A stretch of 64,000 nucleotides of DNA from Bradyrhizobium sp. CIAT3101 (GCF_029714945.1 NZ_CP121634.1:7895001-7959000); one strand, 5' to 3'; numbered from the stretch's first letter, positions 38,099 through 47,446 are shown. Notes: generated from the sequence alone by a model not told the origin. Numbers and translations are program-made.

Positions 38099-38670
38099 CC
38101 CGCGACGATTTCCTTCACATCCTCGCCGATGGGCTCACGGGGCTGCCCGCGCGTGAGATCGACGACATCCTGGCCGACTACGCCGCTCATTTCGAGGAAG
38201 CGCGAGCGTCAGGACGGACCGAGCAAGACGTCGCCGCCGCGCTTGGCGATCCCCGGCGGCTGGCGCGCGAGCTGCGCGCCGAGACCGGATTGCGCCGGTG
38301 GGAGAACCATCACTCCTTCCGCAACTCGACGGCCGCCCTGTTCGCGCTCAGCGGCCTCGCCGTGGTCGATATCGTCCTGCTGCTGCCGCTGCTGCTGGCC
38401 GTTCTGCTGATCCTGCTCGTGATCGCCTTCGTGATGTGCGTGCTGGGGATCATCGGCATCGGCTTGCTGATCAGCGTCTACAAGCATTTCGGCGACGGGC
38501 GGATCGTCGAGCTGATCCTGCGCGGGCTGGCAGGCGTCGCGCTGGTGACCACGGGCGCAGGGTTCGCTGCGCTACTGGCGCTTGGGCTCAATACAGCCGT
38601 CCGATGGCTCGGCAACTATGCGCGGCTGCATTACCGGTTGCTCAAGCCGGACCCGAGCGCGCATTCGTAG
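38095..38670 (+). CDS. DUF1700 family membrane protein
   Basis: 191 residues. The N-terminal helix-turn-helix-like segment FLHILADGLTGLPAREIDDILADYAAHFEEARASGRTEQDVAAALGDPRRLARELRAETG is the DUF1700 signature, followed by four to five hydrophobic helices (VVDIVLLLPLLLAVLLILLVIAF...). Partner of PadR; in characterised cases this pair responds to envelope stress. The final Ser-TAG stop is provided by the CGTAGGGTGGGC repeat starting at 38666. Confidence 0.85.
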   Translation: MTRDDFLHILADGLTGLPAREIDDILADYAAHFEEARASGRTEQDVAAALGDPRRLARELRAETGLRRWENHHSFRNSTAALFALSGLAVVDIVLLLPLLLAVLLILLVIAFVMCVLGIIGIGLLISVYKHFGDGRIVELILRGLAGVALVTTGAGFAALLALGLNTAVRWLGNYARLHYRLLKPDPSAHS

Positions 38671-38756
38671 GGTGGGCAAAGCGCAAGCGTGCCCACCATC
38701 TCCATCAATCGGAAAAGATCGCGGGCACGGCGCTTTGCGCCTTTGCCCACCCTACG
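38666..38756. repeat. CGTAGGGTGGGCAAAG inverted repeat, copy 3
   Basis: Starts CGTAGGGTGGGCAAAGCGCAAG and ends CCTTTGCCCACCCTACG. Its first bases supply the TAG stop of the DUF1700 gene, exactly as copy 1 does for the CWC gene. It sits 5 bp before the coxG stop on the opposite strand. Confidence 0.85.
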
Positions 38757-38760
38757 GCAC

Positions 38761-39219
38761 CTAGCCGGCGTCTACTTTCGCGCTCACCACCTCGGCAAAT
38801 GACTTGAAGAACTCACCCGCGAGCTTCGTCGCGGTCGAGTTGATCAGCCTGGCGCCGAGCTGGGCGAGCTTGCCGCCGATCTGGGCGTCGACCTCATAGT
38901 GCAGCACCGTGACGTCGGCGCTTTCGGATTCCAGCCGCACCACGGCGCCGCCTTTCGCAAAACCGGCGACGCCGCCGGAGCCTTCGCCCGAGATGCGATA
39001 GGCGTTCGGCGGATCGAGATCGGACAGGGTCACCTTGCCGCTGAACGTCGCCTTCACCGGGCCGACCTTGAAGACCACCGTGGCGGTCATCTCGTTCGGC
39101 GCGGTCACATCGAGCGACTGGCAGCCGGGAATGCACTGCTTCAGCACAGCGGGATCGTTCAGCGCCGCCCACACCTGCTCGCGTGACGCCGGGATGCGCT
39201 GGCTGTCGTTCATCTGCAT
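38761..39219 (-). CDS. coxG: CO dehydrogenase subunit G-like SRPBCC protein
   Basis: 152 residues. The SRPBCC domain is recognised from SREQVWAALNDPAVLKQCIPGCQSLD and the closing helix TKLAGEFFKSFAEVVSAKV. CoxG proteins anchor the CO dehydrogenase to the inner face of the membrane and aid electron passage to quinone in Oligotropha. This copy lacks the C-terminal hydrophobic extension found in some members. It is the last gene of the coxMSLDEFG cluster, 6 bp from coxF. Confidence 0.87.
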   Translation of the reverse strand: MQMNDSQRIPASREQVWAALNDPAVLKQCIPGCQSLDVTAPNEMTATVVFKVGPVKATFSGKVTLSDLDPPNAYRISGEGSGGVAGFAKGGAVVRLESESADVTVLHYEVDAQIGGKLAQLGARLINSTATKLAGEFFKSFAEVVSAKVDAG

Positions 39220-39225
39220 GATCGG

Positions 39226-40065
39226 TCACTCTCTGCTTGCTGGCTGATTGGCGGCGCGCTGACCGCGCCTACGTTCGACGGTGATCTCGGCGAGGATCGA
39301 CATTGCGATCTCCTCGGGCGTGATGGCGCCGAGATCGAGCCCGGCCGGTGCCTTGAAATCATCGATCGCAGCAGCGTCGGCGCCTTCCGCAAGGAGCTTT
39401 GCGCGAAGCGAAGCCATCTTTCGGCGGCTGCCGACGAAGGCGTGATAACAGGCCCGGGTCGCGACCGCCGCGCGCAAGGCGGCCTCGTCGCCCTTGCCTT
39501 GCGTCGAGACCACGACGAAACGCTTGGCGTCGTTGAGCTCGCCGAGCTGGTAGCCGTCCATGATCATATCGGCATCCGGCGGCGCGGTGAGATCGGCGGC
39601 AGGCGCGGCAAGCGTGACGTGGTAACCAAGCACGCGCGCCTGTGCGGCGAGCGACAGGGCTACCGGGCTCGCACCGAGAATGACGAGCGAGGGATGCGGC
39701 AGCACCGGCTCGACGAAGATATCCATGGCGCCCTTGCTCGGGCACATGTTGCTGGCGAAGCGAATGCCGTCGCGGCTCTCGCCGGCACTGACGCCGAGCT
39801 CGGCCAGCAAATTTTCCGGCTGCACCGAGACCATCCGCGGCTCGCCGTCGGCGAGCGCCTCGCGCGCCGCCTTCAGCACCGCGCCCTTGGCGCAGCCGCC
39901 GCCGATCCAACCCGCGACGATGGTGCCGTCGGCCGCGATGATCGCTTTGGCGCCAGCCTTCGCCGCGGTCACCGAAACCGTCCGCACCACCGTCGCGAGC
40001 ACGAAGGCGCGCTCGGCAGCCTTCATCTGCGCTATGAGATCCAGCACCTCGACATGAACGGTCAT
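39226..40065 (-). CDS. coxF: XdhC-like maturation factor
   Basis: 279 residues. XdhC/CoxI family with N-terminal DLIAQMKAAERAFVLATVVRT, the WIGGGCAKGAV loop, and a Rossmann-like HPSLVILGASPVALSLAAQA segment. In Oligotropha this family handles molybdenum-cofactor sulfuration and insertion for CO dehydrogenase. It stands between coxE and coxG, the position of coxF in the Oligotropha operon. Confidence 0.85.
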   Translation of the reverse strand: MTVHVEVLDLIAQMKAAERAFVLATVVRTVSVTAAKAGAKAIIAADGTIVAGWIGGGCAKGAVLKAAREALADGEPRMVSVQPENLLAELGVSAGESRDGIRFASNMCPSKGAMDIFVEPVLPHPSLVILGASPVALSLAAQARVLGYHVTLAAPAADLTAPPDADMIMDGYQLGELNDAKRFVVVSTQGKGDEAALRAAVATRACYHAFVGSRRKMASLRAKLLAEGADAAAIDDFKAPAGLDLGAITPEEIAMSILAEITVERRRGQRAANQPASRE

Positions 40066-40076
40066 CGCAACATCCC

Positions 40077-41285
40077 TCAGAGCTTCGCCAGATAGGGTTC
40101 GAGCGCACGCAGGCTTTGCAGCGAATTCGCGGGCGCATAGAGATCGACATGCGGCAGCGCCGCCTTGATGCCCCTGGCTTCGGGCGTATAGCCCTCCCAG
40201 GCCATCATCGGATTGAGCCAGACGATGCGCCGGCAGCGGCGGTGCAGCGCCGCCATTTCGCGGCCGAGCAGCGAGGCATCGCCGGTCTCGTAACCGTCGG
40301 ACACGATCATCACGCAGCTGCGTGAATGGATCACGCGCGCGGCATGCCAGCGGTTGAAGGTCTGCAAGGACTCGCCGATCCTGGTGCCGCCGCCCGCGCC
40401 CTGCGCCATGATCGAGAGCCGGTCGAGCGCGCGGCTTGCATCCCTCTCCTTCATCGCATCGGAGACGTAAGCGAGCCGCGTGTGGAACAGGAACGCCTCG
40501 GCCTCGCGGAATTGGTCGAGTACGCCGTGGATGAAGCGCAGGAACACGGCGGTGTACATGCTCATCGAGCCGGAGGCATCGAGCAGCACGACCAACCGCA
40601 GCGGCTTGTCCTTGCGCTGCCGCTTGACGAGGCTGATCGGCACGCCGCCATGGCTGATGTTGCGATGAATGGTCCGCCGGAGATCGAGCCGGTAACCGCG
40701 CCGGCGCGCCAGATCCCGCCGGGTCAGGCGCGTGCGCATCGCCTTGGCGAGCTGTGCCGCGGCCTCATGGGCCTGCGCAACCTGGTCGGGATCGCTGAGC
40801 TTTCGGAAATCGACTTCGGCAAAGTTCTCGGTGCGCGAGGCGCCCTCCATGCGGCCCTCGCCTGCGCCGCCTTCCGGCGCATCGCCCGAGGACGGAAGCT
40901 GATCAGCAACGGACTGATGGCCGCCCTGCTCTGCGGCCGTATCCTGCAAGCGCTTCAAGGACGGATTATTGGCGCCGGGCGTCGACCCCATGGTGCGGGA
41001 CCGCGAGCGCACGCGCTTGCCGAGCCAGAACGCATCGAACAGCCCGTCGAACCTGTCCCAGTCGGACTTGCGCGCCGAGAACAAATGCTTGAACGCCGCA
41101 CGCAGCAGACCCGGTCGCGCGGCGTAGCCTGATGACATCAGCGTCGCGGCATCCTGCCCCTCCGCCAATCCAACGCGAAAGCCGGCATCGCGCAGCGTGC
41201 GCAAGAAGGCGGCGAGCCGCGCGGACACGAGGCGGGAGACCTCATTGAGATCATCAAATCCAGGACTGGAGCCGCAGCAGCTCAT
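40077..41285 (-). CDS. coxE: VWA-domain protein for CO dehydrogenase maturation
   Basis: 402 residues. The MIDAS motif DASGS at residues 236-240 (VLLDASGSMSMYTAVFLRF) shows a metal-binding von Willebrand A domain. The N-terminal half is the CoxE/DUF58-like region. It works with the AAA+ protein CoxD in adding sulfur and copper to the Mo site. The start ATG 41285 overlaps the coxD stop (ATGA), so the two are coupled. Confidence 0.92.
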   Translation of the reverse strand: MSCCGSSPGFDDLNEVSRLVSARLAAFLRTLRDAGFRVGLAEGQDAATLMSSGYAARPGLLRAAFKHLFSARKSDWDRFDGLFDAFWLGKRVRSRSRTMGSTPGANNPSLKRLQDTAAEQGGHQSVADQLPSSGDAPEGGAGEGRMEGASRTENFAEVDFRKLSDPDQVAQAHEAAAQLAKAMRTRLTRRDLARRRGYRLDLRRTIHRNISHGGVPISLVKRQRKDKPLRLVVLLDASGSMSMYTAVFLRFIHGVLDQFREAEAFLFHTRLAYVSDAMKERDASRALDRLSIMAQGAGGGTRIGESLQTFNRWHAARVIHSRSCVMIVSDGYETGDASLLGREMAALHRRCRRIVWLNPMMAWEGYTPEARGIKAALPHVDLYAPANSLQSLRALEPYLAKL

Positions 41286-42148
41286 GCGACCTTCCCCAGC
41301 AGGCGTTGCGTCACCTCGGGCGTGACCCGGGCGCGGTCCTCGTGGGTCTTCAGCAGGCAGACCAGCGTCTCATGCACGGTTTCGGGCGCATCGTGGAGAT
41401 CGCGCACGTCGAGACCGACCAGCGCCGCTGCCCAGTCCAGCGTCTCCGCGACGCCCGGAACCTTGCGAAGCTCCTCCTTGCGCATGCCTTCGACCATACG
41501 CGCGATCTGCAGCGATAACGACGGGCTCGCGCCTGCGACACGCGCGAGAATGATGCGGGTCTCGCGATCGACGTCGGGATAATCGACATAGTGATAGAGG
41601 CAGCGCCGGCGTAGCGCGTCGGAGAGCTCACGCGTGCCGTTCGAGGTCAGCACGACATGCGGGATGGTGATTGCGGGGATGGTGCCAAGCTCGGGGATCG
41701 AGACCTGGAAATCGGATAGCAGCTCGAGCAGGAACGCCTCGAACTCGTCGTCGGCGCGGTCGATCTCGTCGATCAGCAGCACCGGCGCCTGCGGGCGGCG
41801 GATCGCCGCGAGCAAGGGACGCTCCAGCAGGTATTTTTCCGAGAAGACCTGGTCCTCGATGCTGTCGGTGCCGCGATGGGCCTGGATGGCCAGCAATTGG
41901 CGCTGGTAATTCCACTCGTAAAGCGCGGCGGACTGGTCGAGCCCCTCATAGCATTGCAGCCGGATCAGCTCGGTCGCATGCACCTTGGCGAGCGCCTTCG
42001 CCACCTCGGTCTTGCCGACGCCCGCTTCGCCCTCCAGCAGCAGCGGACGTCGCAGCAATTGCATCAGCGAGATCGCGGTCGCGAGGTCCGCATCGGCGAT
42101 GTAGCCCGATGCGGCCAGCGCTTGCGCGATCTCGTCACGGCCTTTCAT
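41282..42148 (-). CDS. coxD: MoxR AAA+ ATPase
   Basis: 288 residues from ATG 42148. Walker A GEAGVGKT (40-47), Walker B VLLIDEID (123-130) and sensor ELSDALRRRCLY are complete. In Oligotropha, CoxD is a membrane-associated AAA+ chaperone needed to build the Cu-S-Mo cluster. The ORF stays open upstream through coxL, but those codons are a shadow. It partners CoxE. Confidence 0.92.
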   Translation of the reverse strand: MKGRDEIAQALAASGYIADADLATAISLMQLLRRPLLLEGEAGVGKTEVAKALAKVHATELIRLQCYEGLDQSAALYEWNYQRQLLAIQAHRGTDSIEDQVFSEKYLLERPLLAAIRRPQAPVLLIDEIDRADDEFEAFLLELLSDFQVSIPELGTIPAITIPHVVLTSNGTRELSDALRRRCLYHYVDYPDVDRETRIILARVAGASPSLSLQIARMVEGMRKEELRKVPGVAETLDWAAALVGLDVRDLHDAPETVHETLVCLLKTHEDRARVTPEVTQRLLGKVA

Positions 42149-42150
42149 CG

Positions 42151-44571
42151 TCAGGCCACCGCCCCGAGATCCTTCGCCGCCTTCCAGTTGCGCCAGAAAT
42201 CGTGCGGCATCTGGATGTGCGTGGACCCCAGGAACGAGAACGCGTCGTTGACGGCGTTGGAAAAGGCCGGCACGCCGCCGACATTGGGGCTCTCGCCGAC
42301 GCCCTTGGCGCCGATCGGGTGATGCGGCGACGGGGTGACGGTGAAGTCGGTCTCCCAATGCGGCGTCTCCACCGCGGTCGGCATGAAGAAGTCCATGAAC
42401 GAGCCGGTGACGACATTGCCGACCTCGTCGTAGCGGATCTCCTGGCCCATCGCGATCGCGAAGGCTTCGGTGAGGCCACCATGGACCTGGCCCTCGATGA
42501 TCATCGGGTTGATGCGGGTGCCGCAATCGTCGAGCGCGTAGAAGCGCCGGACCTTGTACACGCCGGTATCGACGTCGATGTCCATCACGCAGAGATAGGC
42601 GCCGAACGGATAGGTCATGTTGGGCGGATCGTAGTAGCTGACCGCTTCCAGTCCCGGCTCCATGCCCGGCGGCACGGAGTTATAAGCCGCCCAGCAGATA
42701 TCCTTCATCGACATGAATTTTTCCGGCAGGCCCTTCACCCGGAAGCCGTCGATGTCGAATTCGAGATCGTCCTCGTGGACCTCGAGCTTGTAGGCCGCGA
42801 TCATCTGCGCCTTGGCCTTGATCTTTCGCGCGGCCATGGCGATTGCCGCACCAGCAACCGGCGTCGAGCGCGAACCGTAGGTGCCGAGCCCGTAAGGCGC
42901 GGTGTCGGTGTTGCCCTCTTCCACCATGATGTTGTCGGCGGGAATGCCGATCTCGGTCGCGATGATCTGGGCCCAGGTGGTCTCGTGGCCCTGGCCCTGG
43001 CTCTTTGTGCCCATGCGCGCGATACCCGCACCGGTCGGATGCATGCGGATCTCGCAGGAATCGAACATCGCGATGCCGAGGATGTCGCAATTCTTCGACG
43101 GGCCGGCGCCGACAATCTCCGTGAAGAAGGAGATGCCGAGGCCCATGATCTCACGAGTCTCGCCGCGGGCGAACGCGGCCCGCTTCTCCGCCTGCTCCTT
43201 CCGGAGCGCGGCATAGCCGGTGGTCACCATCATCTTGCGCATGGCGGTGTGGTAGTCGCCGGAATCGTATTCCCAGCCCAGTGCCGAGTGATACGGAAAC
43301 TGCTCCGGCTTGATGAAGTTCTTCAGCCTTAGCTCCGCCGGATCCATGTTGAGCTTCTGCGCCAGAATATCCATGGCGCGCTCGATGCAGTAGGCGGCCT
43401 CCGTGACGCGGAACGAGCAGCGGTAGGCGACGCCGCCGGGCGCCTTGTTGGTGTAGACGCCGTCGACAGCCAGATGCGCGGTCGGGAAGTCATAGGAACC
43501 GGTGACGATGTTGAAGAAGCCGGCCGGCCATTTCGACGGGTCGGCGCAAGCGTCGAACGCGCCGTGATCGGCGAGCACGTGCACACGAAGCCCCGTGACC
43601 TTGCCGTCCTTGGTCGCGGCGATCTCGGTGGTCATGTGATAGTCGCGCGCGAACGAGGTCGCGGTCAGGTTCTCGATGCGGTCCTCGACCCATTTCACCG
43701 GCTTGCCGGTGACGATGGAGGCGACGGCGGCGCAGATATAGCCGGGATAGGCGCCGACCTTGTTGCCGAAACCGCCGCCGATATCGGGGGCGATGACGTG
43801 GATCTTCTGCTCCGGCAGCTTGGCGATCAGCGCCACCACCGTGCGGATCACGTGCGGGGCCTGGAAGGTGCCGTAGATCGTCAGCTCGCCCTTGATCTTG
43901 TCGAAGGAGCAGACGCACTGGCAAGTCTCCAGCGGCGACGGATGGGTCCGGTGGTAGGAGATCATCTCCTTGATCTTGACCTCGGCCTTGTTGAAGGCCG
44001 CGTCGGTCAGCTCCTTGTCGCCGACGGTCCACTCGAAGATGTGGTTGTCGTGCTTGCGCGGTCCGTGCGCGCCCGACATCTTGCCAACGAGGTCTTCGCG
44101 CAGCACCGGCGCGTCCTTGTCCATCGACTTGAAGGGATCGACCAAAGGCGGCAACGGCTCGTATTCGACGACCACCTTGTTGATGCCGTCGTCAGCCGCA
44201 TAGCGGTCGGTGGCGACCACGAAGGCGACCTCCTGGTTCTGGAACAGCACTTTGCCATCGGCCAGAACCATCTGCACGTCGCCGGCCAGGGTCGGCATCC
44301 AGGCGAGGTTGACGGTCTTCAGCGTCTCGGCGGTGATGACCGCGAGCACGCCGGGGACCTTCAGCGCCTCGCTGTCGTCAATCTTCTTGACGCGCGCATG
44401 CGGATGCGGCGAGCGGACGAAGTCGCCGTGCAGCATGCCCGGCAGCTTGACGTCGTCGACGTAGTTGCCCTTGCCTTGCGTAAAGCGGATGTCCTCGACG
44501 CGCTTGCGCTTGCAGCCCATGCCTTCGAGTGCGGCGGTGCGTTGTTCCCGCGTGGGAGTCATGTCGTTCAT
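42151..44571 (-). CDS. coxL: Aerobic CO dehydrogenase large subunit, form I
   Basis: 806 residues. The catalytic subunit that carries the molybdopterin-cytosine dinucleotide with Cu. The loop AYRCSFR (382-388, with the copper-ligating Cys385) matches the AYxCSFR signature of form I CO dehydrogenases and differs from the AYRGAGR loop of form II. The active-site glutamate is E760 in KGVGESP near the end. The frame extends upstream through coxS but ATG 44571, which overlaps the coxS stop, fits the family start (MNDMTP). Length agrees with characterised CoxL (809). Confidence 0.96.
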   Translation of the reverse strand: MNDMTPTREQRTAALEGMGCKRKRVEDIRFTQGKGNYVDDVKLPGMLHGDFVRSPHPHARVKKIDDSEALKVPGVLAVITAETLKTVNLAWMPTLAGDVQMVLADGKVLFQNQEVAFVVATDRYAADDGINKVVVEYEPLPPLVDPFKSMDKDAPVLREDLVGKMSGAHGPRKHDNHIFEWTVGDKELTDAAFNKAEVKIKEMISYHRTHPSPLETCQCVCSFDKIKGELTIYGTFQAPHVIRTVVALIAKLPEQKIHVIAPDIGGGFGNKVGAYPGYICAAVASIVTGKPVKWVEDRIENLTATSFARDYHMTTEIAATKDGKVTGLRVHVLADHGAFDACADPSKWPAGFFNIVTGSYDFPTAHLAVDGVYTNKAPGGVAYRCSFRVTEAAYCIERAMDILAQKLNMDPAELRLKNFIKPEQFPYHSALGWEYDSGDYHTAMRKMMVTTGYAALRKEQAEKRAAFARGETREIMGLGISFFTEIVGAGPSKNCDILGIAMFDSCEIRMHPTGAGIARMGTKSQGQGHETTWAQIIATEIGIPADNIMVEEGNTDTAPYGLGTYGSRSTPVAGAAIAMAARKIKAKAQMIAAYKLEVHEDDLEFDIDGFRVKGLPEKFMSMKDICWAAYNSVPPGMEPGLEAVSYYDPPNMTYPFGAYLCVMDIDVDTGVYKVRRFYALDDCGTRINPMIIEGQVHGGLTEAFAIAMGQEIRYDEVGNVVTGSFMDFFMPTAVETPHWETDFTVTPSPHHPIGAKGVGESPNVGGVPAFSNAVNDAFSFLGSTHIQMPHDFWRNWKAAKDLGAVA

Positions 44572-45068
44572 TCTGCGGCCTCCCGGAATTCCACGCCGTT
44601 GATCTTGGCGCTCGCATATTGAATGGCTTTGACGATGTTCTGGTAGCCGGTGCAGCGGCAGATGTTGCCGGAGATGCCCATCCGGATTTCCGGCTCGCTC
44701 GGCGAGGGATTCTCCTTCAGCAGCCGATGCGCGCGGACAATCATGCCCGGCGTGCAGAAGCCGCATTGCAGGCCGTGCATCATGCGGAAGCCTTCCTGAA
44801 GCGCGGACAGCGTGCCGTCGGCATGGGCCATGCCTTCGACCGTGGTGATGTCGCTTCCCTGGGCCTGCACCGCGAACATGGTGCAGGACTTCACCGACAT
44901 GCCGTCGATATCGACGGTGCAGGCGCCGCAATGGGTGGTCTCGCAGCCGATATGGGTACCGGTCATCTGCAAGTTCTCGCGGATGAAGTGCACCAGCAAC
45001 GTGCGCGGCTCGACGAGGCCTTCGACCTCGGTACCGTTCACCTTCATGGTGACGTGTGTTTTGGCCAT
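44568..45068 (-). CDS. coxS: Aerobic CO dehydrogenase small subunit
   Basis: 166 residues, with both [2Fe-2S] clusters: C42, C47, C50, C62 for the plant-type cluster, and C102, C105, C137, C139 for the second. It passes electrons from CoxL to the FAD in CoxM. The start is ATG 45068; the stop overlaps coxL. Full length. Confidence 0.96.
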   Translation of the reverse strand: MAKTHVTMKVNGTEVEGLVEPRTLLVHFIRENLQMTGTHIGCETTHCGACTVDIDGMSVKSCTMFAVQAQGSDITTVEGMAHADGTLSALQEGFRMMHGLQCGFCTPGMIVRAHRLLKENPSPSEPEIRMGISGNICRCTGYQNIVKAIQYASAKINGVEFREAAE

Positions 45069-45081
45069 CGGTCCCCTCCCC

Positions 45082-45945
45082 TTATTTCGCGACGGACGCG
45101 GCGCGCTGCAGCGCCCGTGTCACCATGATGCCGCCGACATGTTTGCGGTATTCGACCGGGCCGCGCGCATCGGCGGCCGGCGCCATGATCGCTTCGGCCG
45201 CGGCCGCGGCCTTCTTCAGGGTGGCCGCATCGAGGCTCGTTCCGATCACGGCCTTGGCGGCGTCAGCGGCAAGCAGCGGTGTCTCGTGGACATTGGTGAG
45301 GCCGATCGAACAGGTCGCGACCTTGCCGCTCGCCATGGTGAGGACGACGGCCGCTGCCGCGGTGGCGTAGTCGCCGACCTTGCGCTTGAGCTTTTCATAG
45401 GCGTAGCCGTGGCCGGCCGCCGGCATGGGCACAGAGATGGAGGTCAGGATCTCGCCGGGCTCGAGCGCGGTGAAATAGGCGCCTTGGTAGAAGTCGGTCG
45501 CGGCGACATCGCGGGCACCGCCGGCGCCTTCGAGGCGGTAGGTCGCGCCCAGTGTCATCATCAGCGCCGGCATGTCGTTGCCGGGATCGCCGTTGGCGAC
45601 ATTACCGCCGATCGTGCCGCGGTAGCGCACCTGCGGGTCGGCGATCAGCAGAGCCGCCTCATGCAGGATCGGCATGGATTTGGCGATGTCATCGGAGGCC
45701 AGCAGCTCGTGCTGGGTGGTCATCGCACCGATGACGAGATTATTGCCGTTGCGGCTGATGCCCTTCAAGGCGGCGATGCCGTGGAGGTCGATCAGATGGG
45801 CGGGGGTGGCGAGCCGAAGCTTCATCATCGGCACCAGGCTGTGCCCGCCGGCCAGTGGCCGCGCATCCTCGCCGAGGTCTGACAACAGTTTCACGGCGTC
45901 GGCGACACTCGCCGGCCGGTAATAGCTGAATGAGCCCGGGATCAT
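45082..45945 (-). CDS. coxM: Aerobic CO dehydrogenase medium (FAD) subunit
   Basis: About 287 residues. FAD-binding motifs AGGHS (32-36) and TIGGN (111-115) are intact. Start [13 protein letters not shown] at ATG 45945 lies 5 nt after GGAGG; ATG 45948 directly upstream is an alternative. A longer ORF to 46026 was rejected. It is the first gene of the cluster and lies 186-189 bp from the insertion sequence. Confidence 0.95.
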   Translation of the reverse strand: MIPGSFSYYRPASVADAVKLLSDLGEDARPLAGGHSLVPMMKLRLATPAHLIDLHGIAALKGISRNGNNLVIGAMTTQHELLASDDIAKSMPILHEAALLIADPQVRYRGTIGGNVANGDPGNDMPALMMTLGATYRLEGAGGARDVAATDFYQGAYFTALEPGEILTSISVPMPAAGHGYAYEKLKRKVGDYATAAAAVVLTMASGKVATCSIGLTNVHETPLLAADAAKAVIGTSLDAATLKKAAAAAEAIMAPAADARGPVEYRKHVGGIMVTRALQRAASVAK

Positions 45946-46052
45946 CATCTCCTCCCATATTCGTCCTTGGCGCGTGACGGCGCGGACGTTGGAGGGGACG
46001 GTCACTCCGGACCGGGCAAGCCGCAATCATTCGGGCACGGAACAGCGGATTT

Positions 46053-46086
46053 CGCACGAGTTGCGGCTGGGAACGCACGAATTGCG
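46053..46086. promoter_or_regulatory. Pair of 13-bp direct repeats upstream of coxM
   Basis: CGCACGAGTTGCG at 46053-46065 and CGCACGAATTGCG at 46074-46086 differ in one base and start 21 bp apart (two helix turns). A weaker third copy (8 of 13) starts at 46096. They lie 107-141 bp upstream of coxM and 48 bp inside the insertion sequence boundary, in a region that should hold the cox promoter. LytTR proteins bind such spaced direct repeats, and coxC encodes one. Confidence 0.5.
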
Positions 46087-46133
46087 TCAGGTGTGGCGAC
46101 GTATGGCGCGGCCACTTACCCTCCCCTGGAGGG

Positions 46134-47403
46134 TGTTCAGACCGGGGAGAAGGTGGACAGGTGTTCGGAGACATCGTGGACACTTTCGAGCCGTCCGTCG
46201 AGAGGTCGGATGTCGGCGGTTGCAATCGTCTGGGTTCTGAAGAGGACGTCGAAGACGCCATCCTCCATGGTTGGCCGGAATGCGATGTCTTTGCCGCGGA
46301 AGGCCTTCGGGACTTTGAGATTGCGACCGCGGAAGCTGACGTGACCGCTCTGCTGAACCCGGCGCACAGCGTCGTTTGGTGCGTATTCGAAGGGCGCGAT
46401 CGTCTCGACATAATCGCGCGGGCTCGGTTGATAGCGGCTGGCCGGCACTGCGAGCTGGAGCGCTTCGTGCGGCCGTTGCGTGTTATAGACGGTACGCCAT
46501 CGCTCGAAAGCCCGCTGAGCGGCAGCGATATCGGCGAAGGCAGGAGCCGACAACACTTCGGCCTTGAGGCTGCGGTGGAAGCGCTCGTCCTTGCCCATGG
46601 TCTGCGGATGATAGGGCCGGGAATGGCTGATCTTGACGCCATGCTCGATCAACCAGACGCCAAGCGGGGTAAACGGGCTGCCCGGACCGTCGCCCCAGGG
46701 CGAACCGTTGTCGGTGATCATCCTCTCGGGCAGGCCATAGCGGCGGAAGGCCGCGATGAGGTGCTGCCTGACCGTCTCGGTCTGCTGGTCGGCGCACGCC
46801 GCCAGTGTCACCGAAAAGCGCGAATGATCGTCGAGCACGGTCAATGGATGAAGCCGGCCGGTGTGCATGGCCACGTGGCCCTTGAAGTCCATCTGCCACA
46901 ACTCGTTCGACCGCGACCGCTCGAAGCGAGTGAAGGTGGGCGAGCCGCCACCAAACTTGCCCAGTTCCACCCCATGACGCTTCAGGATTGCCGTCACCGT
47001 CGAGGGCGACGGAACGGCTTCCTGCCCCAGATCCTTCAGCCGCCTGGCGATCTTCCGCCCGCCCCAGGCCGGATGCTCGGCTCGAAGCGCAAGCACGGCC
47101 TCCTCGATCGCCGCAGCACTGCGTGCCGGCGACGTCTGTGGCCGCCGCGACTGCTCTTGAAGCCCGCTCATCCCGGCCGCTCGCCAACGCTCCAGCCACT
47201 TGTAGCCGGTCGTCGGGCTGATGCCGAACCGACGGCACAACTGCCGAACATTGGCTCCCTCGTCCGAGGCCAGCACGACAAACTCCGATCTCGCGTCCAT
47301 CCGGGACACCTCGTGGAACGGCATCCGACAGCCTCCTTACTGAGCTGTCGAAAGTGTCCACGATGTCTCCGAACACCTGTCCACCTTCTCCCCGGTCTGA
47401 ACA
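46134..47403 (-). mobile_element. IS481-family insertion sequence between coxC and coxM
   Basis: A complete 1,270-bp element: both ends start TGTTCAGACCGGGGAGAAGG and the inverted repeat is perfect for 56 bp (46134-46189 and 47348-47403). It is flanked by a direct 5-bp duplication GAGGG (46129-46133 and 47404-47408). It contains one transposase gene on the same strand as the cox genes. Removing it restores a TACCCTCC palindrome (46117-46133 joined to 47409-47416), the same repeat family as at 28306-28458. Confidence 0.95.
46137..47324 (-). CDS. IS481 family transposase
   Basis: 395 residues. N-terminal helix-turn-helix (NVRQLCRRFGISPTTGYKWLERW) followed by an rve integrase core: WQMDFKGH with first Asp, LDDHSRF with second Asp region, and DERFHRSLKAE with the final Glu (DDE). 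The start ATG 47324 follows AAGGAGG 8 nt upstream. The stop lies three bases inside the left end, within the inverted repeat. The reading frame is intact, so the element may still move. Confidence 0.93.
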   Translation of the reverse strand: MPFHEVSRMDARSEFVVLASDEGANVRQLCRRFGISPTTGYKWLERWRAAGMSGLQEQSRRPQTSPARSAAAIEEAVLALRAEHPAWGGRKIARRLKDLGQEAVPSPSTVTAILKRHGVELGKFGGGSPTFTRFERSRSNELWQMDFKGHVAMHTGRLHPLTVLDDHSRFSVTLAACADQQTETVRQHLIAAFRRYGLPERMITDNGSPWGDGPGSPFTPLGVWLIEHGVKISHSRPYHPQTMGKDERFHRSLKAEVLSAPAFADIAAAQRAFERWRTVYNTQRPHEALQLAVPASRYQPSPRDYVETIAPFEYAPNDAVRRVQQSGHVSFRGRNLKVPKAFRGKDIAFRPTMEDGVFDVLFRTQTIATADIRPLDGRLESVHDVSEHLSTFSPV

Positions 47404-47446
47404 GAGGGGGAGGGTAAGTGGGCTCGCCTCCTGTGCTTCGTGACCT

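Noticed and set aside
42151..44931. A 926-codon frame that extends coxL upstream into coxS
   Set aside because: CoxS is fully recognisable in another frame there, and CoxL homologues start close to ATG 44571.
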